DNA of 64,000 nucleotides from Gammaproteobacteria bacterium (GTDB lineage Bacteria > Pseudomonadota > Gammaproteobacteria > Enterobacterales > Permianibacteraceae), in NCBI GenBank assembly GCA_016182845.1, contig JACPFT010000001.1, forward strand, positions 405,307-469,306, written 5' to 3'. The notes beneath the pieces are model-generated. The model was not told the DNA's origin. It was given only the letters and a program-made list of their open reading frames with translations, and searched no databases. A program made the position numbers and the translations under genes. Below, piece after piece: positions 54,477-63,863 of the stretch. Numbering within the stretch: position 1 is the first letter of the stretch; the number at the start of each line of letters is the position of its first letter.

Positions 54477-55298
54477 ATGCCTACTCCCATGCTCTTGCCT
54501 TTGCTCGACCACGTCCTCGCACGCGTGCTCACCGCAGGTGAACTGCTCATCGCCGAGTTGGCCAGATCCCAAGGTCCGCGGGGCAGCGGGGACAAGGCCG
54601 CGGTGGATGTCGAAATCGAGCAGCAACTGCGCGACGCGCTCCTGGTGCTGAAGGCCTGTGACTTCTGGGGCGAGGAAACCGGACGCATCCTCACCGGCAA
54701 CCGCTGGTGCTGGGTGGTTGACCCCAACGACGGGACTAGCGACTTCCTGCAAGGTCGCAAGGGCTCGGCGCTCTCGGTCGCCCTGTTGCACGAGGCGACG
54801 CCGGTGTTGGGAGTGGTGTACGCGCCGGTCACCGAGGCCAGCCAGGGCGATTGCATTGCCTGGGCGGAAGGATTGCCAAGCATCGTGCGCAATGGTGTTC
54901 CCGTGGCCCTTAGCCTGGCCTCGCGAGGGCTGCATGCGGATGCGGTGGTGATGGTGAGTGCGGCGGCCGCCACGAAGCCTGGGCTCAATGCTCAGCTGTG
55001 TGCTCCGGCGCGCTTCCTGCCAATGCCCAGCATTGCCTATCGCTTGGCCCGGGTGGCGGCGGGCGATGGGGTGTGCGCGGTGTCGTTGTACCCCGTCTCG
55101 GCCCACGACGTGGCCGCTGGCCATGCACTGCTGCGCGCCAGCGGCGGCGTACTACTGAACCAAGAAGGCCGGCCGCTCCAGTACCGCTCGGAAGTGGAGA
55201 TGGAGACAATCGCGGAACGCTGCTTTGGCGGGGCGCCAGACGCCTGCCGGGCATTGCTGGGCCGCGATTGGGCGCAGATGTTTCGTGGCGGTGAGTAG
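54477..55298 (+). CDS. Inositol-monophosphatase/CysQ-family phosphatase
   Basis: The protein has 273 residues. Metal-binding motifs of the family are there: GEET near residue 66, WVVDPNDGTSDFLQG at about 80 (usual DP[LI]DGT..F) and YPVSAHDVAAGHALLRASGGVL (usual W D.AA....EAGG). The acidic residues of the Mg site are kept, whereas EAGG has become RASGG. Substrates in this family range from inositol phosphates to 3'-phosphoadenosine 5'-phosphate. It may act with the metallophosphoesterase at 55640. The composition is less GC-rich than the metal region. Confidence 0.85.
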   Translation: MPTPMLLPLLDHVLARVLTAGELLIAELARSQGPRGSGDKAAVDVEIEQQLRDALLVLKACDFWGEETGRILTGNRWCWVVDPNDGTSDFLQGRKGSALSVALLHEATPVLGVVYAPVTEASQGDCIAWAEGLPSIVRNGVPVALSLASRGLHADAVVMVSAAAATKPGLNAQLCAPARFLPMPSIAYRLARVAAGDGVCAVSLYPVSAHDVAAGHALLRASGGVLLNQEGRPLQYRSEVEMETIAERCFGGAPDACRALLGRDWAQMFRGGE

Positions 55299-55639
55299 CG
55301 GGAACCCCCGCAGTTTGCAGCCGTCAGAAGCGTAGAGTTATAGCGATATTCGAATGTTTATCGACCCCCGATAACTTCCAACTAACGCTCTGCCGTGATG
55401 CCTTCCCCGTCAGGCGTTGAGGGAGACCACTGTGGATGGGAGACCGCCCCGCCTGGACAGGAAATTGGAATAAGTGACAGCCCGTTGGGTAATGCCGCTG
55501 TACGCCAATACAAACGTAGTATCCCGCTCGGATCAGGGCATGCTGCGCAGCAGCATTCTGACTCGTTCGGTGTCAGGAGAGCCCCCATCCATATTTGCTA
55601 AAATGCGGAGTCAATTGCCCCCGGCCCGAACGTTACCCC
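55299..55639. other. Gene-free spacer
   Basis: No credible frame. The short frames here are shadows of each other. The last 40 bases before ATG 55640 include CATATTTGCTAAAATG, where TAAAAT could be a -10 box. Otherwise nothing is seen. Confidence 0.4.
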
Positions 55640-56443
55640 ATGAAACTGCAATTCGCGTCTGACCTGCATCTCGAGTTCCGCGCCAAAGGCGGCAGCGGCT
55701 TCGTCGGTGGTGCGCCCCTACAACGCACGGATGCTGACGTCATCGTCCTGGCTGGGGATATCGCCGTTGGTACCGCCGCGGCAGGCTATGCCGCTGAAGT
55801 GGCGGAGGAACATGGCAAGCCGGTCATCCTTGTGCCGGGCAATCATGAGTATTACGGTGGCGAGTATGCCAATCGGCATCAGGAACTGCGGCTGGCCACC
55901 GAACGACATGCGGACGTGCACTTCTTGGCGCCAGGGGCTGTCGAGTTGGCGGGCGTTCGCTTTCTCGGTGCCACGCTGTGGACGGACTTCGGCCTTTTCG
56001 GCGATCCGATCACGGCCATGGAGGCGGCGATGTCGGCACTAAGCGATTTTGTCGCCATCCGCGTCGGCGACCGGTTGATGGCGCCCAGCGATCAGCTCGC
56101 CATGCACCGCAAGGAACTGGCCGACCTCCGCCAGGCGCTGGCTACCCCCTTTACCGGAGCTACGGTGGTTATCACGCACCACGCACCGGCCTGGGACTCC
56201 GTCGCCCCTCAATACCGCCGGCATGAACTGACCCCCGCCTTCGTCTCGGAGCTCGACGCCATGGTCGCCGAGTGCGGCGCCGTGCTGTGGGTGCATGGAC
56301 ACACCCATGGCAGCTTCGACTACCGGCTCGGCTGCACGCGGGTTGTCTGCAACGCTGGCGGTTATCCGCGCGAGAGTTCCATCGGTCCTTGGCTACCGGC
56401 CTATCGGCCCGACTGGGTGATCGATCTTGGAGGGGCACCGTAG
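55640..56443 (+). CDS. Calcineurin-like metallophosphoesterase
   Basis: The protein has 267 residues from ATG 55640. The metal motifs are in order: LQFASDLHLEF, DVIVLAGDIAVG, ILVPGNHEYY, VVITHHAPAW and WVHGHTHGSFDYR. The conserved Asp, His and Asn residues for two metals are all present. Such enzymes cleave phosphoesters of nucleotides or proteins. They are frequent in islands and beside phosphatase or kinase genes. The substrate is unknown. Confidence 0.9.
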   Translation: MKLQFASDLHLEFRAKGGSGFVGGAPLQRTDADVIVLAGDIAVGTAAAGYAAEVAEEHGKPVILVPGNHEYYGGEYANRHQELRLATERHADVHFLAPGAVELAGVRFLGATLWTDFGLFGDPITAMEAAMSALSDFVAIRVGDRLMAPSDQLAMHRKELADLRQALATPFTGATVVITHHAPAWDSVAPQYRRHELTPAFVSELDAMVAECGAVLWVHGHTHGSFDYRLGCTRVVCNAGGYPRESSIGPWLPAYRPDWVIDLGGAP

Positions 56444-56610
56444 ATGTTGAACGGAGACCGCACAGCGGCATAGTTCTAACGGGGGCAGATACTGCGTTGA
56501 ATCCCAAGGACGGCAGACTTTGTCTGCGCTATCCTTCGCCACCCGGAATGGCGGGGCTTGCCGCGTACATGGTCAGATTAGGCCATGGCGAGAATGTCGC
56601 TCGTCTACGG

Positions 56611-57189
56611 TCAATGAATGATCCATTCCCCGTTCCGTTTGATCTCGTAGTACATGGCATCCGGCGCTAGATCGAGCTCCCCCGGCCATGTGACGGCACC
56701 CAACTCGACGCTCACCTGGGCGAAGAACTCCGGATCGCGTAGCGGCTCGAACACGCCCCTCATGCAGTCGGGCGTCATCACTACCCGCCCCTCCGTGCCG
56801 TCCTGGAAACGGACGCGCAGCATCGGGTACTCGATGACCGAAACCTCAACGACGCTCCACGGCACGGTCGAGACCTCGCCATCGAACGGCTCGCGCCGGT
56901 CGACGCGCTTCAGGGCAAGCTGTTCACCTCGTCCTGACGCCACCGTCAACGTGTCTCCAATGTTCCATCCCAATTCGGCCATGAGCGCAGGGGGCTACGT
57001 AACGAGCACCTCATCGCCAACCGGTGTGGTCGACAGGGTGTAGTGGCTCGCCTTCCCGGTCGGCACCAGCATCGCGCAGGCTTTGCCCTTGCGTGTGATG
57101 ACAACTCGTCCCTGATGCCGCTGTACCCAGCGCGTCAGCGTCGCCAACTCCCGGCGTGCCCGGCTGAGGGCGACTTGCCGATCCTCCAT
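56611..57189 (-). pseudogene. Phd-like + AbrB-like + DUF2442-like protein split by an amber codon
   Basis: The upstream part (ATG 57189, GGAGGAG before it) gives 64 residues of the Phd type (LTRWVQRHQGRVVITRKGKACAMLVPT) up to GDEVLVT and TAG at 56995-56997. The same frame continues with PPALMAELGWNIGDTLTV, an AbrB-like segment, and then a DUF2442-like part (LRVRFQDGTEGRVVMTPD, FEPLRDPEFFAQVSVELGAVTWPGELDLAPDAMYYEI). In the paralogue at 8133 the region aligns without a gap and has Leu where TAG stands. So it was one protein. The second part could restart at ATG 56982 (MAELGWN). Confidence 0.7.
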
Positions 57190-58499
57190 GGCTCCTCCTC
57201 GACGTAGCTTCTGGCCGATGGTATCCCGTTGCCCAAGGAAAGTCGAAGCGCCTTGAATGGCACTTCCCTGAACACGACGCATCAGGGCCGCTCGATAGCC
57301 TGCTTCGGTTTGGCTTAGGTGATGCGACGACTATCCTGACACTGGGGGCCATTCCCGGACGGACAAGGACCGGGAATCCCAGACTTGGATGTCCGAACAG
57401 GACGTCCGATCACCGACATCCCGATGCTGCGGGCCCGTGCGCCCCCCTTCGCATGGGCTGAGGGGCTGGCCCTGGTCATCCTGGCCGAGGTGCATGCCGC
57501 AGTGGCACAGTGGCGGCAGCTCGCACTCAGCCCGGACGTTGGATAGCGTGCGAGCAAACTGGACGACTTCGCGCCCGCCTTCAAGCACGAGCAGATGGAT
57601 GCAGCCGCGGCGCTGCTCAAGCGACAATCGGGGAGCAGGCAAGCATCGGCGGCTCCGACCTCGACAGGAGCGGCGACACGGAGGCCGTGCGCAGTGCCTT
57701 CAAGGGACTTCTAAGGTTCCAAATGCTGCAGCTGATCGAGATGCCATCGGAAGTGCCCGCCTGACGACGGTATGCATTGGAAATGGCAAGAGGCTGGGAC
57801 GCGTTCAATGCACATGAGAAGCGGATATTCCTTTCTTCCCTTGCCGGCGGCAGCCCAATAGGTCGGCGCGTGACCTGCGCACAACTTGGCCAGTGCCCTC
57901 CCAAAACTGGCGCCACTGTTAAGAAGGCGTAAGCTTTCGGGCAAATGGCCGGCTGCTTCTGCCCTTCGATGTGCCACCATATCCTCCGAGCCGCCGACAG
58001 GATGCAGCGGCGGTGCTTGGTCAGGAGCCTACGCCAGATATGACGGCATATGGCTTTATAGATTGGTAAGATCTCCCAAAACTTTTTATCACGCTCGAAC
58101 CAAGGGCGAGCCCCTCGCTTGTTTTGGCGGCAACTCGCCCCCACGCGCCGCACTAGCTCCGCCGCATATGCATAGGCAGTCCTCTTGCTGGCCATGCGGG
58201 GCGCGTGCGGCGAAGAGCTAGACCTCGTGGGCGCGTTTACTGCCAGAACCAGGTCGGTTTCTCCCTAATGGCGTCCGTGGAGCCCATAAGGCGGGTTTAC
58301 CAATCTGTAGGGAGCACTTAACGCGGCTTCCTCACATTTCTCTGGGCGGCTCCGACTATGCCCCCCGGCGAGCATGCCTAGGCCTTTGCTGATCCGGCAA
58401 ACGCGCATTGCAGGCCAGGCGCGGACTGGGCCGGGTGAGTGGCTGTCGCCGCCATTATGCTCTATTATTCTTTTAAGCATAATTATTGTTGCCGCCATA
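57190..58499. other. Long region without a convincing gene
   Basis: About 1.3 kb. A protein-like stretch on the + strand near 57376-57546 (PDLDVRTGRPITDIPML ... AVAQWRQL) ends at TAG and has no start; it may be a gene remnant of unknown family. A frame at 57617-58195 (-) is poor in protein-like patterns. The last 60 bases are AT-rich (ATTATTCTTTTAAGC) and probably hold the promoter of the ATPase at 58500. No RNA gene or repeat array was seen. Confidence 0.45.
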
Positions 58500-59780
58500 A
58501 TGACCCATAAACCCCACACGCCCCCCTGGTACTTTCCTCGCCCCGAGGTCACCCACCGGCTGCTTATGAGCTTCGGCAGCAACTGGGGCCAGGACCATGT
58601 GGCCATCTTTGCGCCTCGCCGCCGCGGTAAAACCACGTTCTTGCAGCAAGAGTTCACTGCGGCCGCCGAGGCGGAGGGGTATCTAGTCGCCTATGCCGAC
58701 CTCCTCGAGGACAGGGACGCCCCGGAGTTGGCTGTCACTCGCGGGTTGTTGCGCGCGCTCGAAGGCTCACCTCGCTTGGGATTCCTGCGCCGGCGCAGCC
58801 TGGCGCTTAAGCTGCGCAAGCGCCTCACGGGGCTCGCTATGTCTGCCTCGGTGTCCGCAGGGGTCTCCGCATCGGCTACCGGCAGCGCTTCCCTCAACCT
58901 CGTCGAGGTGCAACTGGCCGATCTCTTCGCCGATACCTTCCAAGCCTTCGCCAAGGCCGGGGAAGGCAAAGCCCTCCTCATCATCGACGAGTTTCAACAG
59001 ATTGGGAGTGCCGGCGAAGCAGGACTGGCGTTTGCGGGGCGTTTACGGGCTCACCTTCAGATGGCCAAAGGCAGCGTGCGCTCCATCTTCACCGGTTCCT
59101 ACCAGCACGCCATGGAGCTGATGCTCAATCACCGCAATGCGCCCTTCTACCAGTTTGCCGCCCGTGTTGAGTTCCCTAACCTCGGCCGGGACTTTGTCCA
59201 CCACATGGCCGAATGGGCGCGCCGGCAATCCGGCGGGCAGGTGGAGCTGGACGAGGAGGAGCTGATGCATACTTTTGTCCGCCGCGGCTCCAACCCGGCC
59301 CATCTCCACCAGTTGGTGACGCTGTGCCTAACGGATAGCCTGCCCCTGACCGAAGCGGACCGGCTCACCTACGACCGCTTCACGGCCTCACTGGGCTACG
59401 GCGACAAGCTCGTCGATCTCAAACCGCTGCACTACCACGCCCTGGTGTTGGTCTTGGTGGAGGACCCGTCCCCTTACGGAACCGAGACCCTGCTGCGGAT
59501 CGGCAAGGCCGAGGGACGCAAGGTGTCATCGGCTCAATTGCAGTCCGCCTTCAAAACCCTTGAGAATCGCGGCTTTCTGGCCCACGAGGGTCGCAACGCC
59601 CAGCGCTATTTCGAAGACCCGACCTTTTCGGACTGGCTGTTTGAACGGATCTTGGAGGAGGACCCGCGATACCCTTCCCTCCTACAGGCCGCCAAACTCC
59701 ACAAAGCGGACGTTCGGGCTCGCGAACGAATCGGCAAACCGTCTCCACGGTCGGACACTGCCGTCCCTGCCAAGGATTAG
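58500..59780 (+). CDS. AAA-type ATPase of unknown role
   Basis: The protein has 426 residues from ATG 58500 (MTHKPHTPPWYFPRPEVTH). Walker A is FAPRRRGKTTF (x4GKT form), Walker B ALLIIDEFQQIG, sensor-like SIFTGSYQHAM. A Ser/Ala-rich stretch at about 125-145 (AMSASVSAGVSASATGSAS) may be a membrane-touching loop. The C-terminal 120 residues look like a winged helix (KVSSAQLQSAFKTLENRGFLAHEGRNAQRYFEDPTFSDWL). The plan is that of archaeal-type/STAND-like ATPases common in mobile DNA. It precedes a tyrosine recombinase and a Tn7-like module; a role in defence or transposon control is inference. Confidence 0.82.
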   Translation: MTHKPHTPPWYFPRPEVTHRLLMSFGSNWGQDHVAIFAPRRRGKTTFLQQEFTAAAEAEGYLVAYADLLEDRDAPELAVTRGLLRALEGSPRLGFLRRRSLALKLRKRLTGLAMSASVSAGVSASATGSASLNLVEVQLADLFADTFQAFAKAGEGKALLIIDEFQQIGSAGEAGLAFAGRLRAHLQMAKGSVRSIFTGSYQHAMELMLNHRNAPFYQFAARVEFPNLGRDFVHHMAEWARRQSGGQVELDEEELMHTFVRRGSNPAHLHQLVTLCLTDSLPLTEADRLTYDRFTASLGYGDKLVDLKPLHYHALVLVLVEDPSPYGTETLLRIGKAEGRKVSSAQLQSAFKTLENRGFLAHEGRNAQRYFEDPTFSDWLFERILEEDPRYPSLLQAAKLHKADVRARERIGKPSPRSDTAVPAKD

Positions 59781-59874
59781 CGCTTACGCCAACAACGCCC
59801 ATCACGACGGGCGCGCGGGCTGGTTGACGATATACACACGTGAAGTGCCAATGCACCGGCGCTTCGGCTTACCA

Positions 59875-60594
59875 TCAGTGGAAGTCGACACCGTCGAGAA
59901 AATGCGTGCCGTCCATGGTCAGAACCTGCGAATAGATCTCCGTGCTGTCCACCGAGCGGTGGCCCAGCAACTGGCTGACGTACTTGAGAGGCCGCCCGTG
60001 TAAGAGCAGATGGATGGCAAACGAGTGGCGGAAAGTATGGCTACTGATCCGAAACGGCGCCCCGCCGACCCGCTGCACCAACGCGCGGATATGTCGGTTC
60101 ACCGTCTGCCGGGTCACCGGAAAGAGGCGTGCGTCCTGGCGGTACTTCCCGGCCCACAGATAACTCTGGATCCGATCTTTGACCAAGGTATCCACCAGCG
60201 GCACGTAGCGCTTCGGCGAGCGTTGCAGCGCCGCCTTGGACGGTCGCCCCGGCCGCTGCTTGAGCGTCTTCAGGATCACCCCGAAATCGTAGCCGTCATC
60301 GACGAAGCTCGCCGGCGTCAGGGCCAGCACCTCGGACACCCGGGCGCCGGTGGTCCACATCAGATCGTAGATCAGGCGGTACATCGGCTCCTTCTCGGCG
60401 TCGAGCAAGGCCAAGACTTCCGGCTTGAGCAGATAGCCAGGCATGGCATCCAGGGTCTGCAGGACCACAGGGCGGTTGGCAATCAGGCGCTCCCAGTCGA
60501 TAACCACGGCCTGGATCGGAAAGCGCACCGCCGGCCGTTCCGAGCGTGCGAAGAGCGGCGCGGACCGCCGTGTCTCCTCGAGCGTTACAACCAT
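59875..60594 (-). CDS. Tyrosine recombinase
   Basis: The protein has 239 residues from ATG 60594 (AGGAGG 8-10 bases upstream). It is short, with only about 60 residues before the catalytic domain. Catalytic residues: Arg in TTGARVSEVLAL, then SSHTFRHSFAIHLLL, LLGHRSVDSTEIYSQVL (HxxR, His, Tyr). Recombinases of this size and type are often resolvase-like. Its start lies 18 bases from a palindromic core-like site (60613-60642), and tnsA is divergent. It may resolve cointegrates or dimers of the Tn7-like element. Confidence 0.88.
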   Translation of the reverse strand: MVVTLEETRRSAPLFARSERPAVRFPIQAVVIDWERLIANRPVVLQTLDAMPGYLLKPEVLALLDAEKEPMYRLIYDLMWTTGARVSEVLALTPASFVDDGYDFGVILKTLKQRPGRPSKAALQRSPKRYVPLVDTLVKDRIQSYLWAGKYRQDARLFPVTRQTVNRHIRALVQRVGGAPFRISSHTFRHSFAIHLLLHGRPLKYVSQLLGHRSVDSTEIYSQVLTMDGTHFLDGVDFH

Positions 60595-60612
60595 CCTCCC
60601 CTCCTCCGAATC

Positions 60613-60642
60613 TGCACCAATTGCCCTAAGACCTTTGGTGCA
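60613..60642. promoter_or_regulatory. Palindromic recombinase core-like site
   Basis: TGCACCAATTG at 60613-60623 and CCTTTGGTGCA at 60632-60642 form inverted arms (9 of 11 positions; first eight perfect) with an 8-base spacer CCCTAAGA. The geometry suits a tyrosine-recombinase crossover site. It lies in the divergent region of recombinase and tnsA. Further inverted words (TCCATTT at 60695, AAATGGA at 60748) may be accessory sites. An operator function is the alternative. Confidence 0.5.
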
Positions 60643-60775
60643 TTTCAAACCCCATTCCGGCATCGGCATGCGGCGGATTTGTTATCAGTATAGGTCCATT
60701 TCCGGCAGCTATCCCCGGCCGGTACGGCCCTGTTCCCAGATAGCAGCAAATGGAACATGAGATAACGGGAACGCG

Positions 60776-61528
60776 ATGACACTGCACGCTATACTTATTA
60801 GTGACAGCTCCCTCAGCGGTGGAGACTTCGGTGGTAGCACGCGCCTGCGGTATGGGGCCTCGTGGAGCCGGGTCGTGTTGACAGCGGACGGGCGGGTGCG
60901 CGCCGAAAGCCTGGTGCCGGTACAACAACCGACGCCAGTCCGCTTACTGCAACGCGTGGATGCTTACCTCATCCATGGCCTGAAATTCCCGGCCATTGCT
61001 TATTGCCACAGCTATTCGGAGCTGCTGCACTTGGCCTTGCTCGAAGGCGATCCCCAGGTGCTCAGCTACGTCCCCCACCCGTTTCGCCTGCAGTTGGGAA
61101 AAGCCTTTTACATTCCCGACGTGTACGTCGTGCGGGCCGGACAACGCCTGGTCTACGAACTGAAACCGCGCGGGGAGTTCGAGGCAGCATGGTTACGCCG
61201 ACTGACGGCCTTTTTTGCTTTCCACGGTATGCAGTTCGTGGTCCTCGCCAACGAGGAGGTCGAGGCCCAAGAAACCGTGGCCCTCAACTACCTCACGGCG
61301 CTGCAAACCGTAGTCTCGGCGCAAGACGCCGACACCCTGGCCTTGGAGGAAGCCCTGTACAGCCGCCTAGAGCTTGCCGGCCCATTACCGTTGGGCGAAC
61401 TCATTACGTCTACACAGCACGAATCGAGCTTCCTGAGCGAAGTCGCCCTCTTTCGCTTACTGCTGCGGGGGAAGATCCAGGGCGAGCTGCAAACCGGCAT
61501 AGAATACCAGACCCGGTTCTGGAGCTAG
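60776..61528 (+). CDS. tnsA: TnsA-like endonuclease
   Basis: The protein has 250 residues. The restriction-like catalytic core is seen at 75-135: SYSELLHLALLE (Glu), LGKAFYIPDVYVV (Asp) and LVYELKPRG (ExK-like ELK). The C-terminal part is a winged-helix type (LPLGELITSTQHESSFLSEVALFRLLLRGKIQGEL). TnsA cuts the 5' ends of the transposon while TnsB cuts the 3' ends, which gives cut-and-paste movement. It ends three bases before tnsB begins. Confidence 0.85.
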   Translation: MTLHAILISDSSLSGGDFGGSTRLRYGASWSRVVLTADGRVRAESLVPVQQPTPVRLLQRVDAYLIHGLKFPAIAYCHSYSELLHLALLEGDPQVLSYVPHPFRLQLGKAFYIPDVYVVRAGQRLVYELKPRGEFEAAWLRRLTAFFAFHGMQFVVLANEEVEAQETVALNYLTALQTVVSAQDADTLALEEALYSRLELAGPLPLGELITSTQHESSFLSEVALFRLLLRGKIQGELQTGIEYQTRFWS

Positions 61529-61531
61529 GCG

Positions 61532-63403
61532 ATGCTCCGCTGGAAACAGATGCTCGACGACCACCCGGAATGGCGAACGCTTGCCGCATGGCCAGCTATC
61601 GATGTGTCGGTATTCTCCACGGCACAACGAGCCCGCTTCTTGCGGAACTGGCGCCTCGTGGCGCACATCCTGGGAGGGGCCACCTTGCAGCAGGCGGCGG
61701 ACCGGGAGAACGTGTCGGTGCCACGTGTCTGTCGCCTGCTACAACGCTGCCTATTGCCCTCCCGAGACGGCAGCGTGCCCTTAACCCGCGGCCTGATTCC
61801 CCGCCTCGTCCTGCCCAAAGTCGCCCGACGGCAACCGTTGCCCACGGCCACCGAACCGCGCGGGCAGCGCGGTGCGTTTCAGACCGTGCTTGAGACCGTG
61901 CCCGGCTTGAAAATGGCCCTGGATACGTACTTGCGTGCTGGCTTGGCGGGTCGCCCCGAAGCCCAAAATCTGTCGCCCGGCGCGTTCCACAAAGAATTGC
62001 TGCGCTTGCTGGCGGAAGCTCACTATCCGTCCGATCGCTATCCCTACACCGAGGCACGTCTGGCGTACGAGTCGGCACGTCAATACTTTCATCACCGCAG
62101 CGCGGAATTGCAGCTGGACGCCGCGCGACCCCGCCCACCGGCGCTTCGTCCCCTGCCGGCGGTACCACCGCTGTATCACCTGCAAATTGATGAGCATCAC
62201 CTGGATCTGCAGCAAGCCTTGTACGTTGCGTGGAACCATCGGGAAGTGGGATTGCGTCTGCCTCGCTTGACCTTGTTAGTCGCGGTCGATGTCGCGACCG
62301 GGTGCAACATGGCCTACTACCTGAGTTTGAACGCGGTCGCCGATCAATATGACGGCCTGCGTTTGTTCAACCAATTGCTCATACCCCATCCGCTGCGCCC
62401 GTTAACCACTCCCGGTTTGCGCTATGATCCTCAGGATGGCCAGCCCAATGCTGTTGAACCCTCCGTGGTTCGAGCCGGTTATCGACTCATCCAAGTTGAT
62501 AATGCCTTAGCCCACTTGGCCCATACGCTACGAGAGCAGATCTGCCGACGCATGGCCGGCTGCTACCACCTGGGACGCCCTCGCCAGCCGACCGACCGAA
62601 ACCTCATCGAGTTTGCGTTCAAGCAGCTGGTCGCGCACGTCCACCGAGTGCCTTCATCAACCGGTTCCCATCCCCATGATCCGCATCGCGAGTCGCGCAC
62701 CAATGCCAAGGCCCTGCCCCGCATCACCCTATCTGCCGTGGAGGATATGGTGGCCGTGCTTCTGGCACGGCAAAACGGTTTGCCTTCGCCCCTGCTGGGC
62801 GGACTTACGCCATTACAGGCAGTGTTAGCCGCCTGGGCTCAGGATTGGCACCGACAACTGGCTCCGAATGAGCCGTGGCAGCGAGATCCGTTGTACGTAG
62901 AGGAAACCGTGTTCGTGCGCTGGCAACGCAGTGAAGGCCGGCGGCCGCATGTCAATTTCCATCGCGTCCGTTACACCGGCGACGCTTTATGGCACGCCAA
63001 CCTCGTCAATCAACCCATCCAGGTTCGTTGCTTCGAACCTGACATACGTATTTTGCGGGCCTATCGAAGCACCGGAGAATACTTGGGCGAACTGCGTGCG
63101 CCCCATCGTTGGATGCGATTTTCCCACAGTCTACGCACGCGTCGCGTGATTAATAAGATGATCATCGAGGCTCGCCTAGCTACCGCAGACCCTCTGGGCA
63201 ACTACTTCGCGCACGTTTTGGCACACATGTACTTGCCACACTACGCCCTGGAGCTGGCACGTCTGTTCCAAGAGCACGCGTCGGCGGGTTCTGCGGCGTC
63301 GCTTGACGATGGCGGCGTCGACGCCACGATGTTAGATGACGGTGCCGACCACCGAGTTCCTTCATGGCGCGATTTGATCCGTTCTGCGAGGCCGTCACCA
63401 TGA
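61532..63403 (+). CDS. tnsB: TnsB-like DDE transposase
   Basis: The protein has 623 residues. Two helix-turn-helix-type regions at the N-terminus (GATLQQAADRENVSVPRVCRLLQRC). The rve catalytic domain has LQIDEHHLDLQ (first Asp), LIQVDNALAH (second Asp) and TDRNLIEFAFKQL (Glu), then a Mu-type barrel (VNFHRVRYTGDALWHANLV.QPIQVR). It cuts and joins the 3' ends. It overlaps tnsC as ATGA. The DDE triad is complete, so the transposase itself seems functional. Confidence 0.88.
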   Translation: MLRWKQMLDDHPEWRTLAAWPAIDVSVFSTAQRARFLRNWRLVAHILGGATLQQAADRENVSVPRVCRLLQRCLLPSRDGSVPLTRGLIPRLVLPKVARRQPLPTATEPRGQRGAFQTVLETVPGLKMALDTYLRAGLAGRPEAQNLSPGAFHKELLRLLAEAHYPSDRYPYTEARLAYESARQYFHHRSAELQLDAARPRPPALRPLPAVPPLYHLQIDEHHLDLQQALYVAWNHREVGLRLPRLTLLVAVDVATGCNMAYYLSLNAVADQYDGLRLFNQLLIPHPLRPLTTPGLRYDPQDGQPNAVEPSVVRAGYRLIQVDNALAHLAHTLREQICRRMAGCYHLGRPRQPTDRNLIEFAFKQLVAHVHRVPSSTGSHPHDPHRESRTNAKALPRITLSAVEDMVAVLLARQNGLPSPLLGGLTPLQAVLAAWAQDWHRQLAPNEPWQRDPLYVEETVFVRWQRSEGRRPHVNFHRVRYTGDALWHANLVNQPIQVRCFEPDIRILRAYRSTGEYLGELRAPHRWMRFSHSLRTRRVINKMIIEARLATADPLGNYFAHVLAHMYLPHYALELARLFQEHASAGSAASLDDGGVDATMLDDGADHRVPSWRDLIRSARPSP

Positions 63404-63863
63404 CGGACCTGTCGCCTTTACCACCGAACCAACATCCCATGTACAACCCGTTGACCATGGGTTTTGCCACGCCCATGGTTTCCGCGTTACTGCAGACCGT
63501 CACCGACTGGGTTTGGATGGGAACGACCGGCGCGTACATCGTGGGTGATTCGCAAATAGGCAAGACCAAAGCGACCCAGCTTATCGCGTCGAGGATCCGC
63601 GACCGTGCGGGGCGCGCGGTACCATGTCAGTTCTACAGCACACCGTGCCGTGACAAGCGCACGATCCGGGAAGTATTTGAAAGCTTGTGCAATCAAGCGC
63701 AATTCTTATTCCGTTCCCGCGCGACCACGAATGAGCTGGCCAATCAAATCATCAATCGCTTCGCAGAGATTGCTCGATATCAGCAAAGCGATCGCATTGT
63801 TCTGTTTGTTGACGAAATGCAGCGATTGTAACCCGAGCAGTGCAACGCCTTTGCTGAAATTTT
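63400..63863 (+). pseudogene. tnsC: TnsC-like AAA regulator, broken
   Basis: The frame starts at ATG 63400 (overlapping tnsB stop) and codes for IVGDSQIGKTKATQLIA (Walker A) and DRIVLFVDEMQRL (Walker B). TAA follows at 63829-63831 but the frame goes on with PEQCNAFAEILAL, which fits the usual continuation after Walker B. At about 63864 the sequence changes into an insertion-sequence end. So the gene is hit twice: a stop and an insertion. TnsC normally links target choice to the transposase. Confidence 0.75.

Noticed and set aside
57376..57546. Protein-like stretch PDLDVRTGRPITDIPML ... VAQWRQL
   Set aside because: No start, a TAG end and no family I can name; recorded only as a possible remnant in the gene-free region.
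57617..58195. 192-codon frame on the minus strand
   Set aside because: The sequence has irregular composition, many Cys/Trp/Arg, and no ribosome site or motif; likely chance.
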